Positions 26,840 to 34,883 of a stretch of DNA of 64,000 bases are shown here, one piece after another. The notes under the pieces are model-generated. The model was given only the letters and a program-made list of their open reading frames with translations. It made no database searches and was not told where the DNA came from. How positions within the stretch are numbered: the first letter of the stretch is position 1; each line of letters starts with the position of its first letter. The stretch is from RBG-16-64-43 sp964353865 (GTDB lineage Bacteria; Chloroflexota; Anaerolineae; Anaerolineales; RBG-16-64-43). The position numbers and the translations under genes are program-made. The stretch covers positions 1-64,000 of the forward strand of contig CAYGXJ010000078.1 of the NCBI GenBank assembly GCA_964353865.1, read 5' to 3'.

Positions 26840-27196
26840 ATGAAGGACGTGCGTTTGAAATCGGATGAGGCACGGCTGGTGCGTATGGCGCGTGCGCTGG
26901 GAAACCCGCTGCGCTTGCGCCTGCTGCGCTACCTGGTCGACAACCCGCAATGCATCACTGGCGACCTGGTGCAGTTCAGCGGGCTGGCGCAATCCACGGT
27001 CAGCCAACACCTCAAGGTACTGCGCCAGGCAGGCTGGGTGACCGGCGAGGTGGAAGGCCCGGCCACGTGTTACTGCCTCGATCCTGAAGCCATGGCGTGG
27101 TTCGCCGATGAGATGCAGAACCTGTCCAAGAGCTGGTCGCAAATCTGTTGTCCGCCGCGTCCAGCGGCGAAATTGGATGTGGAGGTCACGAGATGA
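26840..27196 (+). CDS. arsR: ArsR-family metalloid-responsive repressor
   Basis: The 118-residue winged-helix repressor has ALGNPLRLRLLRYLVDNPQCITGDL, then the recognition region FSGLAQSTVSQHLKVLRQAGWVTG, and a wing EGPATCYCLDPEAM. Candidate metalloid ligands are C45 in NPQCITGD, the CYC pair at residues 76-78 and the late ICCPP pair. The exact ligand set differs from the E. coli ELCVC motif. It should repress its own operon through the palindrome over the -10 box and release it on binding arsenite or antimonite. Its stop overlaps the arsM start (ATGA). Confidence 0.88.
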   Translation: MKDVRLKSDEARLVRMARALGNPLRLRLLRYLVDNPQCITGDLVQFSGLAQSTVSQHLKVLRQAGWVTGEVEGPATCYCLDPEAMAWFADEMQNLSKSWSQICCPPRPAAKLDVEVTR

Positions 27197-28011
27197 GTGA
27201 GATAGTTGAGAAAGAGGGCGAGGCCACTCACGCAGCAGTGCGCGAGCATTATGCCCGCAGTGCGCGCGAGGCGGCGCAGGTGAGTGCCGGGGACGGCTGC
27301 GGCTGCGGAGCGGGGAGCGCGGGCAACGCCTGCTGCGGGGCGGGGGCCATGACGAGCGAAGCCAACCTCGCCCTGGGCGAGGCTGCACCCATCCTGGCCT
27401 CCTGGGGATGCGGCAGCCCCACCGCCATTGCCGCGTTGCGCCCGGGGCAGGTGGTGCTCGACCTGGGAAGTGGCGGGGGTTACGATGCCTTCCTCGCCGT
27501 GCGTGCGGTGGCTCCCGAAGGGGGCGCGGTGGGGCGAGTCATCGGCGTGGATATGACGCCGGAGATGCTCGAGTTGGCGCGCGCCAACGCCCACCGGCTG
27601 GGCCTCGACCCTCACGTCGAATTCCGTCAAGGGTACATCGAAGCCCTGCCGGTGGAGGCCCACTCGGTGGATGTGATCCTCTCCAACTGCGTCATCAACC
27701 TGGCGCCCGACAAGGCGGCAGTCTTCAGCGAAGCCTTCCGCGTCCTGCGCCCGGGCGGGTGGCTCTCGCTCTCGGATATCGTCTCCGATCGACCGCTGCC
27801 CGAAGCGCAGCGGCGCGACTTGGCCAGTTGGGCGGGTTGCGTATCGGGCGCGCTGACCGAGGGCGAATACTTGGGGGCCATCCGCGACGCCGGTTTCGCG
27901 CCGATTGAGGTGACCTCGCGCGAGGCATGGCACCGCGATGGGGAGGTTGAACTCTTCAGCCTGACGCTGCGCGCCTTCAAACCGGAGGTGCCGCACTCGG
28001 CGGAGGCGTGA
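27193..28011 (+). CDS. arsM: Arsenite S-adenosylmethyltransferase
   Basis: ArsM methylates As(III) to volatile or less retained methylarsenicals using SAM. The 272-residue protein has the SAM motif VVLDLGSGGGYDAF and the three conserved arsenic-binding cysteines: C73 in SWGCGSP, C166 in LSNCVINL and C216 in WAGCVSGAL. A cysteine-rich N-terminal patch (CGCG and CCG, residues 36-48) may add metal binding. ATG 27193 overlaps the arsR stop, so translation is coupled. No arsB/acr3 efflux gene is nearby; detoxification here seems to rely on methylation. A 3'-end repeat follows directly. Confidence 0.95.
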   Translation: MSEIVEKEGEATHAAVREHYARSAREAAQVSAGDGCGCGAGSAGNACCGAGAMTSEANLALGEAAPILASWGCGSPTAIAALRPGQVVLDLGSGGGYDAFLAVRAVAPEGGAVGRVIGVDMTPEMLELARANAHRLGLDPHVEFRQGYIEALPVEAHSVDVILSNCVINLAPDKAAVFSEAFRVLRPGGWLSLSDIVSDRPLPEAQRRDLASWAGCVSGALTEGEYLGAIRDAGFAPIEVTSREAWHRDGEVELFSLTLRAFKPEVPHSAEA

Positions 28012-28022
28012 GGCTGCGGGGA

Positions 28023-28070
28023 CAGGGCATAGCACGCTTTACCCTTGACCGCGTGCGGATGGCATGCGCA
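28023..28070 (+). repeat. 3'-end repeat, copy 2 (after arsM)
   Basis: Reads CAGGGCATAGCACGC, then TTGACCGCGTGCGGATGGCA. It begins 11 bases after the arsM stop in the sense direction. Copies: 11995-12050, 28393-28428 (minus), 48366-48412 (minus) and 61611-61662. Confidence 0.7.
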
Positions 28071-28189
28071 CTGAGGCCCGCGCGCGCGCGACACAGAGGG
28101 TGTGTGGCCGATGGATCGCAAGCTGAGTCTGTGGGCGAGAGCCGGTCAGGGCTGCGCCCTCTCGGAATGACCCACTGGCTCTGCTTGTT

Positions 28190-28211
28190 GGGGCAGGCCA
28201 TGGCGTGCCCG
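28190..28211. repeat. GGGGCAGGCCATGG-type palindromic repeat, copy 3
   Basis: A 22-base imperfect palindrome centred on CCATGG, the same family as 1851-1872 and 12352-12373. Confidence 0.55.
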
Positions 28212-28317
28212 CCTCGTGGCGTGAGTTGCCGGCCTCCGACATCATGACGGCGTGAAGCTAGGAGCCGAGAGTCCTCGGGGCTCTGCCCCACGGAATGACA
28301 GTCTCTCAACATACGAA

Positions 28318-28350
28318 CCAGCGCACCCGAGAGGGTGCGCTGGTCTTATT
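28318..28350. terminator. Strong bidirectional terminator hairpin
   Basis: CCAGCGCACCC (28318-28328) pairs perfectly with GGGTGCGCTGG (28333-28343) around GAGA, with TCTTATTG after it on the plus strand. It lies between the convergent arsM and NERD-like genes. Confidence 0.75.
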
Positions 28351-28392
28351 GTCGAGCGTGTGCGGCAATTCAGGCGCAGGTCGTGCTGGCGC

Positions 28393-28428
28393 GGGCGTGC
28401 GTAGGGCGTGCTATACCCTCTTCAGGAT
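28393..28428 (-). repeat. 3'-end repeat, copy 3 (after the NERD-like gene)
   Basis: On the minus strand this reads TGAAGAGGGTATAGCACGCC. It lies about 28 bases after the stop of the minus-strand NERD-like gene, in that gene's sense direction. Confidence 0.6.
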
Positions 28429-28455
28429 CCGTCCGATGGGTCGTCGGCGCGGAGG

Positions 28456-29139
28456 CTACTCACCGATCGCGGCCAGGACCTTGGCGACTTGCTCCGGACG
28501 TAGTGTGGCCGATCGCGGCAGGCGCCGCACATACTCCTTGAGCTTCTCGGCGTGCATCGCCGGAGTGGGCGAGCCCTCCGCATCGACCTTCCCCTCGGCC
28601 GCGGTGAAGACGATGACGGACTTGATCGGCGGGAGCTCCTCGCCGGGCAGGATCTTGTGCAACTTGCCGGTCAGTCCGGCCACTTCGGCCTCCGCTTCAA
28701 GGGACGGGTTGCCGAGCGATTCCTGAGCGAAGAAGCGGCGCATCCAGGTCACGCCTGCGTGGCGCCACTTGTTTCCTTCGTAGCGGATCTGGCCGCCCTG
28801 GAACTTGGGCACCAGCGCCACGAGCCCTGAGGGCCCGATGAGCGCATGGGGCGTGCCCAGGCGATAGTGGACCAGCAGGTACTGGTCGTCGAGGCCCTTG
28901 AGCGCGGCGTCGAGCGCCTCGTCAGGCCGCGGGCGGCGACCCCAGCGGTTGGTGAAGAAGATGCCCACATTGGCCAGCACGAACCCGGTCATGAGGGCCA
29001 GCAGGGAGAGGTCGCTGCGCGTGGGCAAGAGAAACGTGACCACCATGCCGGCGATGAGCACCGCCAGCCCGCTCAAGTGAGCGACCACGCCGATGCGCGC
29101 ATTGCGTTTGATGAGGGGTGCGTTGGTGACCAGTTTCAT
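28456..29139 (-). CDS. Membrane protein with NERD-like domain
   Basis: The 227-residue protein has two N-terminal helices (GVVAHLSGLAVLIAGMVVTFLL and LSLLALMTGFVLANVGIFF). A soluble domain resembling nuclease-related NERD domains follows: LDAALKGLDDQYLLVHY, HALIGPSGLVALVPKFQGGQI and VKSVIVFTA-like IKSVIVFTAAEGKVD. The NERD core usually keeps an Asp and a Q/E-x-K. Here PKFQGG is the nearest match, so nuclease activity is uncertain. ATG 29139 overlaps the fabF stop (ATGA) and has GGGAG upstream, making it the third gene of the plsX-fabF operon. Confidence 0.6.
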   Translation of the reverse strand: MKLVTNAPLIKRNARIGVVAHLSGLAVLIAGMVVTFLLPTRSDLSLLALMTGFVLANVGIFFTNRWGRRPRPDEALDAALKGLDDQYLLVHYRLGTPHALIGPSGLVALVPKFQGGQIRYEGNKWRHAGVTWMRRFFAQESLGNPSLEAEAEVAGLTGKLHKILPGEELPPIKSVIVFTAAEGKVDAEGSPTPAMHAEKLKEYVRRLPRSATLRPEQVAKVLAAIGE

Positions 29140-30410
29140 GTGGGCTCCCAGCGGCGCAGGACGAGGCAGGCATTTTGCCCGCCCAGGCCGAACGAGTTCG
29201 ACATCACCACCCGCGGCGAGGCCTCCCGCGCGCGATTGGGCACGACATCCAGGTCGCATTGCGGGTCGGGCGTGGTGTAGTTGATGGTGGGATGGATGTG
29301 ACCGGTGTGCAGGGTGAGCGCGCAGACCAGCGCTTCGATGGCTCCCGCCGCGCCCATGGCGTGGCCGATCATCGATTTGGTCGAGCTGACCGCCAGGCGC
29401 CGCGCGTGTTCGCCGAACAAGGTCTTGATGGCCAGCGTCTCGGTTTGATCGTTGGCCTCGGTGGAGGTGCCGTGGGCGTTGATGTAATCCACCGCCTCGG
29501 GTGGCAGACCGGCGTCCTCAAGCGCCCAGCGCATGGTGCGCACCGCGCCGGCGGCATCCGGCCGTGGGATCGCGAGATGATATGCGTCGGAGGACGAGGC
29601 CTGGCCGACGATCTCGGCGTAGATGCGCGCCCCGCGGGCCTGCGCGTGGTCGAGGCGTTCGAGCACGAGGGCGGCCGCGCCCTCCGAAAAGACAAAACCT
29701 TCGCGGTCCTTGTCGAACGGCCGCGAGGCAAGTTCGGGCGAGTCGTTGTAGTGGATGGGCAAGGCGCGCATGGCGCAGAACCCGGCGATGGAGAAGTCGC
29801 GCACGAAGGCGTCGCAACCGCCGGCCAAGACCAGGTCGGCGCGTCCGCGGCGAATCCACTCCAAGCCCTCGCCGACCGTTTGCGTTCCGGTGGCGCAGGC
29901 GGTGGTGATGGTGAGGTTGGGCCCCAGCGCCCCGATGGTCTGCGTGATATGGAAGGTCGGCATGTTGGGCAGGCCGGAAGGCGCAGCATACGGGCTGACG
30001 CGCGCCAGCCCGCGCGTGCGCAGCACTTGAATCTCGTCATCGAAGCGGTCCAGCCCGCCGACAGTGGTGCCGAAGACGATTCCGGCGCGCTCGCCGTTCT
30101 CCAGCGGCCAGGCCACTCCGGCGTCGCGCAAGGCTTGGTGGGCGGAGGCCACGGCGATCTGCGAGACGCGCGCCATGCGCCTCACTTCCTTCGGTTCAAT
30201 ATAGGCGCTCGGATCGAAGCCTTTGATCTCGCCGGCAATCTGGCAGGGCAGCCCGCTGGCATCGAATTGGGTGATGCGGCCAATGCCGGACCGGCCGGCC
30301 AGTAGCCCGTCCCAGAGCTGGGGCACGTCCAGCCCGAGGGCGGTGATGGCCCCCAGGCCGGTGATGACAACCCGCGAGGCGGAGGAGGGATCGGGCATCG
30401 CGCGTCTCAT
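29136..30410 (-). CDS. fabF: Beta-ketoacyl-ACP synthase II
   Basis: FabF elongates fatty acyl-ACP chains with malonyl-ACP. The 424-residue thiolase-fold protein shows the catalytic Cys C172 in TITTACATGTQ and the two histidines H313 in NAHGTST and H350 in IGHAMGAAG, with K345 in SSTKS. The start region RVVITGLGAITALG is typical. ATG 30410 overlaps the plsX stop (ATGA). No acyl carrier protein gene is adjacent. It probably works in membrane lipid synthesis with PlsX. Confidence 0.95.
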   Translation of the reverse strand: MRRAMPDPSSASRVVITGLGAITALGLDVPQLWDGLLAGRSGIGRITQFDASGLPCQIAGEIKGFDPSAYIEPKEVRRMARVSQIAVASAHQALRDAGVAWPLENGERAGIVFGTTVGGLDRFDDEIQVLRTRGLARVSPYAAPSGLPNMPTFHITQTIGALGPNLTITTACATGTQTVGEGLEWIRRGRADLVLAGGCDAFVRDFSIAGFCAMRALPIHYNDSPELASRPFDKDREGFVFSEGAAALVLERLDHAQARGARIYAEIVGQASSSDAYHLAIPRPDAAGAVRTMRWALEDAGLPPEAVDYINAHGTSTEANDQTETLAIKTLFGEHARRLAVSSTKSMIGHAMGAAGAIEALVCALTLHTGHIHPTINYTTPDPQCDLDVVPNRAREASPRVVMSNSFGLGGQNACLVLRRWEPT

Positions 30411-31423
30411 GCGGCGGATGCCGCAGCCGCGATGCCGCGACGCAGCGCCTCGAGCACGCCCGCCTCGACGGCCAGACGGGCCACGCGCACCGCATTCTTG
30501 ATGGCGTACGCATCGGAACGCCCGTGGCCGATGAATACCAGCCCGTCCACACCCAAGAGGGGCGCGGCGCCTTCCTCGGTCGGATCGAGCATCTTGCGAA
30601 TTCCGCCGACGGTCGGTTTGACCAGCAACCCGCCCAGCTTGACCCACGGCGGGGCCGCTTGAATGCGTTCACGCATGAGTTCGAGGATGAGCTTCGCCAC
30701 GGCTTCGGAGGATTTGAGCAGGATGTTGCCGGAGAACCCGTCGGTCACCACGACGTCCGCCTCGCCGGCGATGAGCTCTTTGGGTTCGAGGTTGCCGACG
30801 AAATTGAGCCCGGAGGCCGCCAGCAGCGGGTAGGTGTCCTTGATCAGCTGGTTGCCTTTGCCCGCCTCTTCGCCGTTGGAGAGCAGGCCCACTCGCGGCT
30901 GAGGCACTCCGCGCACGCGTTCGGCGTAAATGACGCCCATGATGGCAAACTGCAACAGGTTCTCCGGTTTGCAGTCCGGGTTGGCGCCGATATCCAGCAC
31001 GACGCAACTGCCGCGCTTGGTCGGGAAGACCGGCGCCAAGGCGGGGCGCTCCACGCCGGGCAGAGTCCCCATGCGGAAGTAGGCCACCGCTGCCGCGGCA
31101 CCGGTGTTGCCCGCGGTGACGAAGGCGTGGGCCTCGCCCGAGCGCACTAGATCGATGCCCACCGCCATCGAGTTGCGCGCCTCCTTGCGCTTGGCTTTGA
31201 GCGCCAGCGCCAGCCCTTTGTCTTCCATGGTCAAGACGTCTGGTGCATGGACGATGCGCACGGGCGCCGCCCCGGGACGCAACTCGTCGAGCACCGGCCC
31301 CAGCGCGCTTTCGTTGCCCACCAGCAAAACCTCTGCGCCGTATTCGCGTGCGGCTGCCAGCCCGCCCTCCACATCCGGGCGAGGATGGCGGTCGGAGCCC
31401 ATGGCGTCAAGTGCAATCTTCAT
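30407..31423 (-). CDS. plsX: Phosphate acyltransferase PlsX
   Basis: PlsX makes acyl-phosphate from acyl-ACP for phospholipid synthesis. The 338-residue protein has the family start MKIALDAMGSDRHP and the segments VTAGNTGAAAAVAYFRMG, RGSCVVLDIGANPDCKPENL, GLLSNGEEAGKGN and DVVVTDGFSGNILLKSSEA. ATG 31423 is preceded by GAGGGG. It opens a three-gene minus-strand operon with fabF and a NERD-like membrane protein. A TGcTATCAT sequence on the minus strand near 31463-31471 may be its -10 region. Confidence 0.95.
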   Translation of the reverse strand: MKIALDAMGSDRHPRPDVEGGLAAAREYGAEVLLVGNESALGPVLDELRPGAAPVRIVHAPDVLTMEDKGLALALKAKRKEARNSMAVGIDLVRSGEAHAFVTAGNTGAAAAVAYFRMGTLPGVERPALAPVFPTKRGSCVVLDIGANPDCKPENLLQFAIMGVIYAERVRGVPQPRVGLLSNGEEAGKGNQLIKDTYPLLAASGLNFVGNLEPKELIAGEADVVVTDGFSGNILLKSSEAVAKLILELMRERIQAAPPWVKLGGLLVKPTVGGIRKMLDPTEEGAAPLLGVDGLVFIGHGRSDAYAIKNAVRVARLAVEAGVLEALRRGIAAAASAA

Positions 31424-31545
31424 CACGCACCCCTCGTCAAAACCGGGAGAAGCTGGCCTGGATGATAGCACAATTGAGAACGCCGCCGGCCCGCACCCCG
31501 ATGCGGCACGCGCAGTGCAGATTGCGCGCGGGCTGTCACCTGCGG

Positions 31546-31573
31546 TTGACAGCCGCGGAGGCCCAGATATAAT
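31546..31573 (+). promoter_or_regulatory. Consensus promoter for tRNA-Leu
   Basis: TTGACA (31546-31551) and TATAAT (31568-31573), both perfect, are separated by 16 bases. The tRNA begins 18 bases after the -10 box. Confidence 0.88.
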
Positions 31574-31591
31574 TCACCCGCACGCCCTCGC

Positions 31592-31673
31592 GCGCTGGTG
31601 CTGGAACTGGCAGACAGGCATGGTTGAGGGCCATGTGCCGCAAGGCGTGGGGGTTCAACTCCCCCCCAGCGCA
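31592..31673 (+). tRNA. tRNA-Leu (anticodon GAG)
   Basis: Acceptor arms GCGCTGG and CCAGCGC pair fully. The anticodon stem CATGG/CCATG encloses the loop TTGAGGG with GAG at positions 34-36. A long variable arm (TGTGCCGCAAGGCG region) marks a class II tRNA, and the T arm is GGGGG-TTCAACT-CCCCC. The 3' CCA is not encoded. A consensus promoter precedes it and a terminator follows at once. Confidence 0.96.
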
Positions 31674-31676
31674 CAA

Positions 31677-31706
31677 CTCCGCCGCAGATTTCGCGGCGGA
31701 GTTTTT
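31677..31706 (+). terminator. Terminator after tRNA-Leu
   Basis: CTCCGCCGC pairs perfectly with GCGGCGGAG around a seven-base loop, followed by TTTTT at 31702-31706. Confidence 0.92.
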
Positions 31707-31726
31707 ATTTGCAGCACGCTTCGCCT

Positions 31727-32485
31727 TCAGTGGACCTTCTGCAAGAAGCGCGCGGTGCGCGGGTCGGTCGGCTTGGAGAAGATCTGTTCAGGCGGCCCGT
31801 CTTCCACAAAAATGCCCTGATCCATGTACACCACCCGGTCCGCCACGTCGCGCGCAAAGCCCATTTCGTGCGAGACGACGATCATGGTCGTGCCTTCGCT
31901 GGCTAGGTTCTTCATCACGTCGAGCACCTCGCCGATGAGTTCCGGGTCGAGGGCCGAGGTGGGCTCGTCGAAGAGCATCACCTTGGGTTCCATGGCCAGC
32001 GCGCGGGCGATCGCCACGCGCTGCTTCTGCCCGCCCGAGAGGCGGGAGGGGTACTCGTCGCGCTTGGAGAGCAACCCCACTTTTTCAAGCAGCGTCTCGC
32101 CGACACGCGCCGCCTGTTCGCGAGGGCGGTTCTTGACCGTGATCGGGGCTTCGGTCACGTTTTCGAGCGCGGTCAGATGGGGGAACAGGTTGAAATCCTG
32201 AAAGACCATTCCTGTGCGCAGTCGAATGTCGCGCACGGCATCTCGGAATTCGCGCGCCACGTGCCCGTTCTCAGCGCAAACGCGGATGCCGTCGACGACG
32301 ATCTCGCCCGAGGAGGGTTCCTCCAGGCAGTTGAGGCAGCGCAGCAGGGTCGACTTGCCCGATCCGCTGCGCCCGATGATCACCACCACCTCGCGCGGGT
32401 ACACGTCGAACGAGACGTCGCGCAGCACGTGCAGCCGCCCGAAGAACTTATGTAGATTGCGGACGTGAATAACGGGTTCGCTCAT
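31727..32485 (-). CDS. Polar amino-acid ABC transporter ATP-binding protein
   Basis: This is a 252-residue GlnQ/HisP-type ATPase with Walker A GRSGSGKST, Q-loop MVFQDFNLFPH, signature LSGGQKQR, Walker B VMLFDEPTSALDP and H-loop IVVSHEMGF. It powers import of polar amino acids bound by the lipoprotein encoded at 33849-34706. ATG 32485 overlaps the permease stop (ATGA). Confidence 0.95.
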   Translation of the reverse strand: MSEPVIHVRNLHKFFGRLHVLRDVSFDVYPREVVVIIGRSGSGKSTLLRCLNCLEEPSSGEIVVDGIRVCAENGHVAREFRDAVRDIRLRTGMVFQDFNLFPHLTALENVTEAPITVKNRPREQAARVGETLLEKVGLLSKRDEYPSRLSGGQKQRVAIARALAMEPKVMLFDEPTSALDPELIGEVLDVMKNLASEGTTMIVVSHEMGFARDVADRVVYMDQGIFVEDGPPEQIFSKPTDPRTARFLQKVH

Positions 32486-33744
32486 CGTTCGCCTCGCGCC
32501 ATGCGCCGCTCCAGGCGTTCCTGGAACGCCGAGAAGACCATGGTCAGCATCCAGTAGAAGACGGCCGCCACGAACAGGGTTTCCATGCTGTGGAAATACT
32601 GCCGGCCGATCTTTTGGGCGCGGAAGAGAACCTCCCACACACCCATGATGTAGACCAGCGATGAATCCTTGAGCATGGCGATGAACTCATTGCCCACCGG
32701 CGGGATGATCAGCCGCACCGCCTGGGGCAGGATCACGCGCTGCATTGTCTGGCGCCCGGTCATGCCCAAGGCATAGGCTGCCTCGGTCTGCCCCTTGCCG
32801 ATGGACTGAATCCCGGCGCGGAAGATCTCGGTCATGTAGGCGCCGTAGTTGAGTGACAGGGCAAAGATACCCGAGGGCACCGGGTCCCACGTCAGCCAGG
32901 TGACGTGCAGGGCCTGGCCGATCTGCGGCAACGCGAGGAACACGAAGAAGATCTGCACCACCAGCGGTGTGCCGCGGATGAGCGAGATATAGAAGGTAGC
33001 CAGGGCGTAAAAGGGAGGGAAGCGCGAGAGCCGCCCCAAAGCGCCCACCAGCGCCAGGCCCATGGCGAATAGGATCGAAAGCAGCGAAATGCCGATGGTC
33101 AGGCCCACGCCTTCGACGAAGGGGATGGGCACCGAGAGCAGGGGGTGAACACGGGTGTTCACCGACAGCGACTGCGAGCCCAGGCCGACAACGAATAGAA
33201 TGCCGCCCAGCACCAGCAGCGGCAGCATGATGCGTCGCCGCCGCTTGGGTTCGCCGCGCGCGATGTAAGCCAGACCCGCGCCGGCCAGCATCAGCACGCC
33301 TGCCGCGATCAATCGCCTTGCGGAATCCGCGCGGCCCAGCAATGCCGCGCTTTCGGCATTCACCCCCGGGACAGTGCCGGGCGTGGTGAGTAGAACCAGG
33401 CCGCCGACCAGCATCCACAGGGAGGTGAAACCGATCAGCAGGGTCGCGCCGACGGCCATCCAGCGGCGGGCCGGGAATCCGACGGCCGCGGTGCCCAGTA
33501 ACAGGATGCCCATCGGCACCAGCACCGAGGTGATGGTGGTGTAACCGGCGATGAACGGCACCCACTTGAGCATGAAGCTCAAGTCGAGGCGGATGGCGCT
33601 CATCAATCCGGCCAACGCCAGGAGTAGTACGGCCCACGAAGCGAAGTTGCCGGCCGAGAACCGCGCGGCGCGCCGCCGCACATGCTCGGCTACCTGCTTT
33701 TCGACCTTCTGGCCTTCACGAGCAGGATCAGTTGAGTTGTCCAT
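32482..33744 (-). CDS. Amino-acid ABC transporter permease with extended N-terminus
   Basis: The C-terminal 215 residues form a HisM/GlnP-type permease with the EAA loop (GKGQTEAAYALGMTGRQTMQRVILPQAVRLIIPPVGNE) and the segment SLIRGTPLVVQIFFVFLALP. The N-terminal 200 residues add about five or six further hydrophobic segments (for example WAVLLLALAGLMSAI and SLWMLVGGLVLLTTP). With 420 residues it is nearly twice the usual 220. It probably homodimerises in the membrane. The added segments have no known role. It follows the binding-protein gene after a stable hairpin. Confidence 0.88.
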   Translation of the reverse strand: MDNSTDPAREGQKVEKQVAEHVRRRAARFSAGNFASWAVLLLALAGLMSAIRLDLSFMLKWVPFIAGYTTITSVLVPMGILLLGTAAVGFPARRWMAVGATLLIGFTSLWMLVGGLVLLTTPGTVPGVNAESAALLGRADSARRLIAAGVLMLAGAGLAYIARGEPKRRRRIMLPLLVLGGILFVVGLGSQSLSVNTRVHPLLSVPIPFVEGVGLTIGISLLSILFAMGLALVGALGRLSRFPPFYALATFYISLIRGTPLVVQIFFVFLALPQIGQALHVTWLTWDPVPSGIFALSLNYGAYMTEIFRAGIQSIGKGQTEAAYALGMTGRQTMQRVILPQAVRLIIPPVGNEFIAMLKDSSLVYIMGVWEVLFRAQKIGRQYFHSMETLFVAAVFYWMLTMVFSAFQERLERRMARGER

Positions 33745-33786
33745 TGTTGGCTGAGCCCACGGGAGCGTTCAGCAGCGGGGGATGGT

Positions 33787-33817
33787 CCAGGAGCCGGGAG
33801 GAAGACCCGGCTCCTGG
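33787..33817 (-). promoter_or_regulatory. Intra-operon hairpin between binding protein and permease
   Basis: CCAGGAGCCGGG pairs perfectly with CCCGGCTCCTGG around a seven-base loop. There is no T-run on the transcribed strand. Such a hairpin just after a binding-protein gene commonly protects its message from 3' decay and lowers downstream expression. Confidence 0.65.
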
Positions 33818-33848
33818 CAGGTCTATGCGGTTCGTCGGCAAGACAGGG

Positions 33849-34706
33849 TCACTGTCCAACTTTGCGTGCCAGATCGACCTTGTACCACTTCATCGAAAGG
33901 CTGGTGAGCGTGCCGTCATTGCGCATGGCTGTGATGATCTCGCTCACCTTGGCCGCCAGGGAGGTTGGATCCTTGCTGGCCGACTTGTCAATGGCCATGG
34001 CCAGAGCCTCGTAGTACACCGGGGCGCCGAGGGTTTTGATCTGGATGCCGCCCTCCTGCGCGCCAAAGACGGTCGTGGAGTTGGTCAGCCAGGCCTCGAA
34101 GTCCATGCGGCCGGCGGCCCACGCCTGCGCGCACTCCTGGTCGGTGGGGTAGGTTACGACCTGAGCGCCGGTCACCTGGTATATGATCTTTTCCCCGATC
34201 AGGGTCAGGCTGTCGTTATTCTGCAGGTAGGATTCATAGGTGGTGGCGGCCGCGGTGCAGATTGATTTCCCGTTCAGCTCCTCCACCTTGGTCAGGGTCG
34301 AGTTGTCTAGCACGGCAAACTGCGCGGGCGAATAGTAGTAGGGTTCGGTGAACAACAGGACCTGGGCGCGCTCTTCGGTCGGGGTCATCGAGCCGATCGA
34401 GACGTCCCAGCGGTCGCCCCAGTGGCCGGAGGTGATGGTATCCCAGTCGGGAGTCACAAACTCGACTTTGACTCCCAGGCGCTTGGCGACTTCCTTGGCC
34501 GCATCGACATCGAATCCGTCGAGCTGGCCCTGCTCGTTGAGGAATGACTGGGGCGCGTAGTTGGGATCGGTCGAGACGCGCAAGACACCGCGCGATAGGA
34601 CATCGGCCAGGAGATCGGGCGCGGCGGTGGGGGCCGCGGTCTGGCAGGCAGCCACCATCAGGCTGAGTGCGAGGAGCGCGGTCGTAATCCGAATCAGGCG
34701 TTTCAT
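33849..34706 (-). CDS. Amino-acid ABC transporter substrate-binding lipoprotein
   Basis: This 285-residue family 3 solute-binding protein has a lipoprotein signal (LLALSLMVAAC). It shows the family pattern LRVSTDPNYAPQSFLNEQGQLDGFDVDAAKEVAKRLG, WDVSIGSMTPTEERAQVLLFTEPYYY and MKWYKVD near the end. It would capture a polar amino acid outside the membrane and deliver it to the permease encoded downstream. ATG 34706 has GAGGGAGGAAG upstream. It is the first gene of the operon, with an extended -10 box at 34819-34827. Confidence 0.93.
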   Translation of the reverse strand: MKRLIRITTALLALSLMVAACQTAAPTAAPDLLADVLSRGVLRVSTDPNYAPQSFLNEQGQLDGFDVDAAKEVAKRLGVKVEFVTPDWDTITSGHWGDRWDVSIGSMTPTEERAQVLLFTEPYYYSPAQFAVLDNSTLTKVEELNGKSICTAAATTYESYLQNNDSLTLIGEKIIYQVTGAQVVTYPTDQECAQAWAAGRMDFEAWLTNSTTVFGAQEGGIQIKTLGAPVYYEALAMAIDKSASKDPTSLAAKVSEIITAMRNDGTLTSLSMKWYKVDLARKVGQ

Positions 34707-34818
34707 TCTCTTCCTCCCTCACAAAGGTCGGATGCATACGCTGGCGATACGGAATCGACGCTGTGATTGCGCTGAGGACTCACCTCCCTCCAGAGGTCAG
34801 TTCAGTGGGGTTTGAAGG

Positions 34819-34827
34819 ATTATAGCA
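34819..34827 (-). promoter_or_regulatory. Extended -10 promoter of the amino-acid ABC operon
   Basis: On the minus strand TGC-TATAAT (TATAAT at 34824 to 34819) lies about 112 bases before the binding-protein ATG, giving a leader of about 105 bases. Confidence 0.5.
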
Positions 34828-34883
34828 TAGCCCTGAGGCAGGGCAAGCACCGTTTCACGGGGCGTCAGGCGAGCGGGTTCGGC

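Larger units (their letters stand above)
28012..28455. other. Convergent intergenic repeat cluster after arsM
   Basis: No gene is seen. It contains a sense 3'-end repeat after arsM (28023-28070), two GGAATGAC-type fragments (about 28160 and 28297), a CCATGG palindrome (28190-28211), a strong bidirectional hairpin (28318-28343) and another 3'-end repeat in minus orientation behind the NERD-like gene (28393-28428). Confidence 0.65.
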
